64,000 nt of DNA from Pomacea canaliculata (lineage: Eukaryota > Mollusca > Gastropoda > Architaenioglossa > Ampullariidae). Position numbers and translations under genes: made by a program. The notes under the pieces were generated by a model that ran no database searches, was not told where the DNA came from, and saw only the letters and a program-made list of their open reading frames with translations. Each line of letters starts with the position of its first letter. Positions within the stretch are counted from its first letter, which is position 1. The stretch is taken from assembly GCF_003073045.1 (NCBI RefSeq), contig NC_037596.1:8573587-8637586 (forward strand), written 5' to 3'. Shown piece by piece: positions 63,477-64,000 of the stretch.

Positions 63477-63663
63477 ATGGAAAGTGAGCATGAGAGACTT
63501 ACATCATCTGTGAGTGAGCAGCATGGCAACATGGCAGCCTCTGATACCAATTATCCCACCTTCAGCCATGAATGTGATGACAACGCACTGACAAAAAAGA
63601 AAAGAAAATGCTGGTCCTTACCAAAACGCTATATTGTAGCCTTGCTGGCTTTCCTTGGATTTG
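63477..63663 (+). CDS. Vesicular glutamate transporter-like SLC17, first coding exon (partial)
   Basis: The exon starts after an acceptor (TTGCTTATAG|A at 63467) and has ATG at 63477 in good context (CTACCATGG). It encodes a 62-residue cytosolic N-terminus, MESEHERLTSS and on, ending in LPKRYIVALLAFLGF. LPKRYI(V/I)A(L/I) at the start of the first membrane helix is characteristic of VGLUT1-3 and close SLC17 relatives; sialin-type members usually differ here. The exon ends at a G|GTTAGC donor in phase 1, and the rest lies beyond the right edge. VGLUTs load glutamate into synaptic vesicles using the vesicle's membrane potential. The subtype, and VGLUT versus a related SLC17 carrier, cannot be settled from one exon. 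Confidence 0.75.
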
Positions 63664-64000
63664 GTTAGCAGCTGTTTGCCTATAGTTTCAACAGTATGCA
63701 TGCTGTGTGTGTGCATTCATGCACATCTGAATGGGACAGTATGTACATAAAAATCTGATCAACAGTATATGCCTTAGGATTTGTTATTCTTGAATATTCT
63801 CAAATAAGTGTTTTAAGTGGTTGTAATTAATGTTAACAAGTTGACCAGATTGCAAAATATTTTTCAAAAAACTGGGATGAACTCATAAATAGTGGTTTCC
63901 AAACAGAGCAAATGAAACCCCACACCTATCCATTGTCAAACTTAGAGGTCATAAAGTTTGACATTATGAATGACCATGGCAACACTTACATTGTCAAAGC
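63664..64000 (+). other. Intron 1 of the SLC17 gene, truncated by the window edge
   Basis: AT-rich sequence after the donor at 63664; no further exon is visible before the end of the window. Confidence 0.6.

Noticed and set aside
1-64000. Search for CRISPR arrays, operons, LTR or capsid-bearing elements
   Set aside because: No regularly spaced repeat-spacer array, no long terminal repeat pair and no gag, integrase, capsid or envelope signature was recognised; the repeats found are SINEs, LINEs, minisatellites and short inverted-repeat elements.

Overview
The window is metazoan nuclear DNA. Genes are split into small exons by GT-AG introns, intergenic DNA is AT-rich, and there are SINE and LINE relics and a eukaryotic tRNA-Arg gene with a poly-T terminator. 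The gene set (WDR27, a B-box/NHL protein, a ZDHHC palmitoyltransferase, a Kunitz-less APP homologue, a VGLUT-type SLC17 exon) and the flavour of the proteins suggest a lophotrochozoan, most likely a mollusc such as a gastropod. The organism is an inference, not something read directly from the sequence.

Layout. 1-7.5 kb: no recognisable gene; a CpG-rich block near 3.5-4.1 kb and a tRNA-derived SINE at 5.8 kb. 7.5-11.2 kb (minus): WDR27-like WD40 protein. 11.2-14.8 kb: intergenic. 14.8-22.3 kb (minus): an eight-exon gene of about 1000 residues with a long disordered N-terminus, one B-box, a coiled coil and an NHL-like C-terminal propeller. 22.3-27.9 kb: intergenic, with a GC-rich promoter-like block near 25.4-26.2 kb. 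27.9 kb (minus): tRNA-Arg(ACG). 28.2-35.1 kb (plus): eight-exon DHHC palmitoyltransferase of the ZDHHC3/7 type, with LINE debris, a minisatellite and a small inverted-repeat element in its introns. 35.1-43.0 kb: convergent 3' flanks plus another LINE fragment. 43.0-60.1 kb (minus): eleven-exon amyloid precursor protein (APP) homologue, complete from signal peptide to the YENPTY tail. 60.1-63.5 kb: shared upstream region with a SINE and a LINE. 63.5 kb (plus): first coding exon of a vesicular glutamate transporter-like SLC17 gene that runs off the right edge.

APP and the SLC17 gene lie head to head, with start codons 3.3 kb apart. Both are linked to synapses in other animals. A perfect cAMP-response element lies just upstream of the APP start.

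Several genes need a one-base frame change inside a conserved exon (ZDHHC, APP, and probably WDR27 and the B-box gene). Because these are otherwise intact genes, uncorrected sequencing indels are the likeliest cause. No retrovirus-like or capsid-bearing element was recognised. I found no convincing new multi-gene system. The most unusual items are the B-box/NHL protein, the missing disulfide pair in the APP growth-factor-like domain, and three short inverted-repeat DNA elements inside introns.
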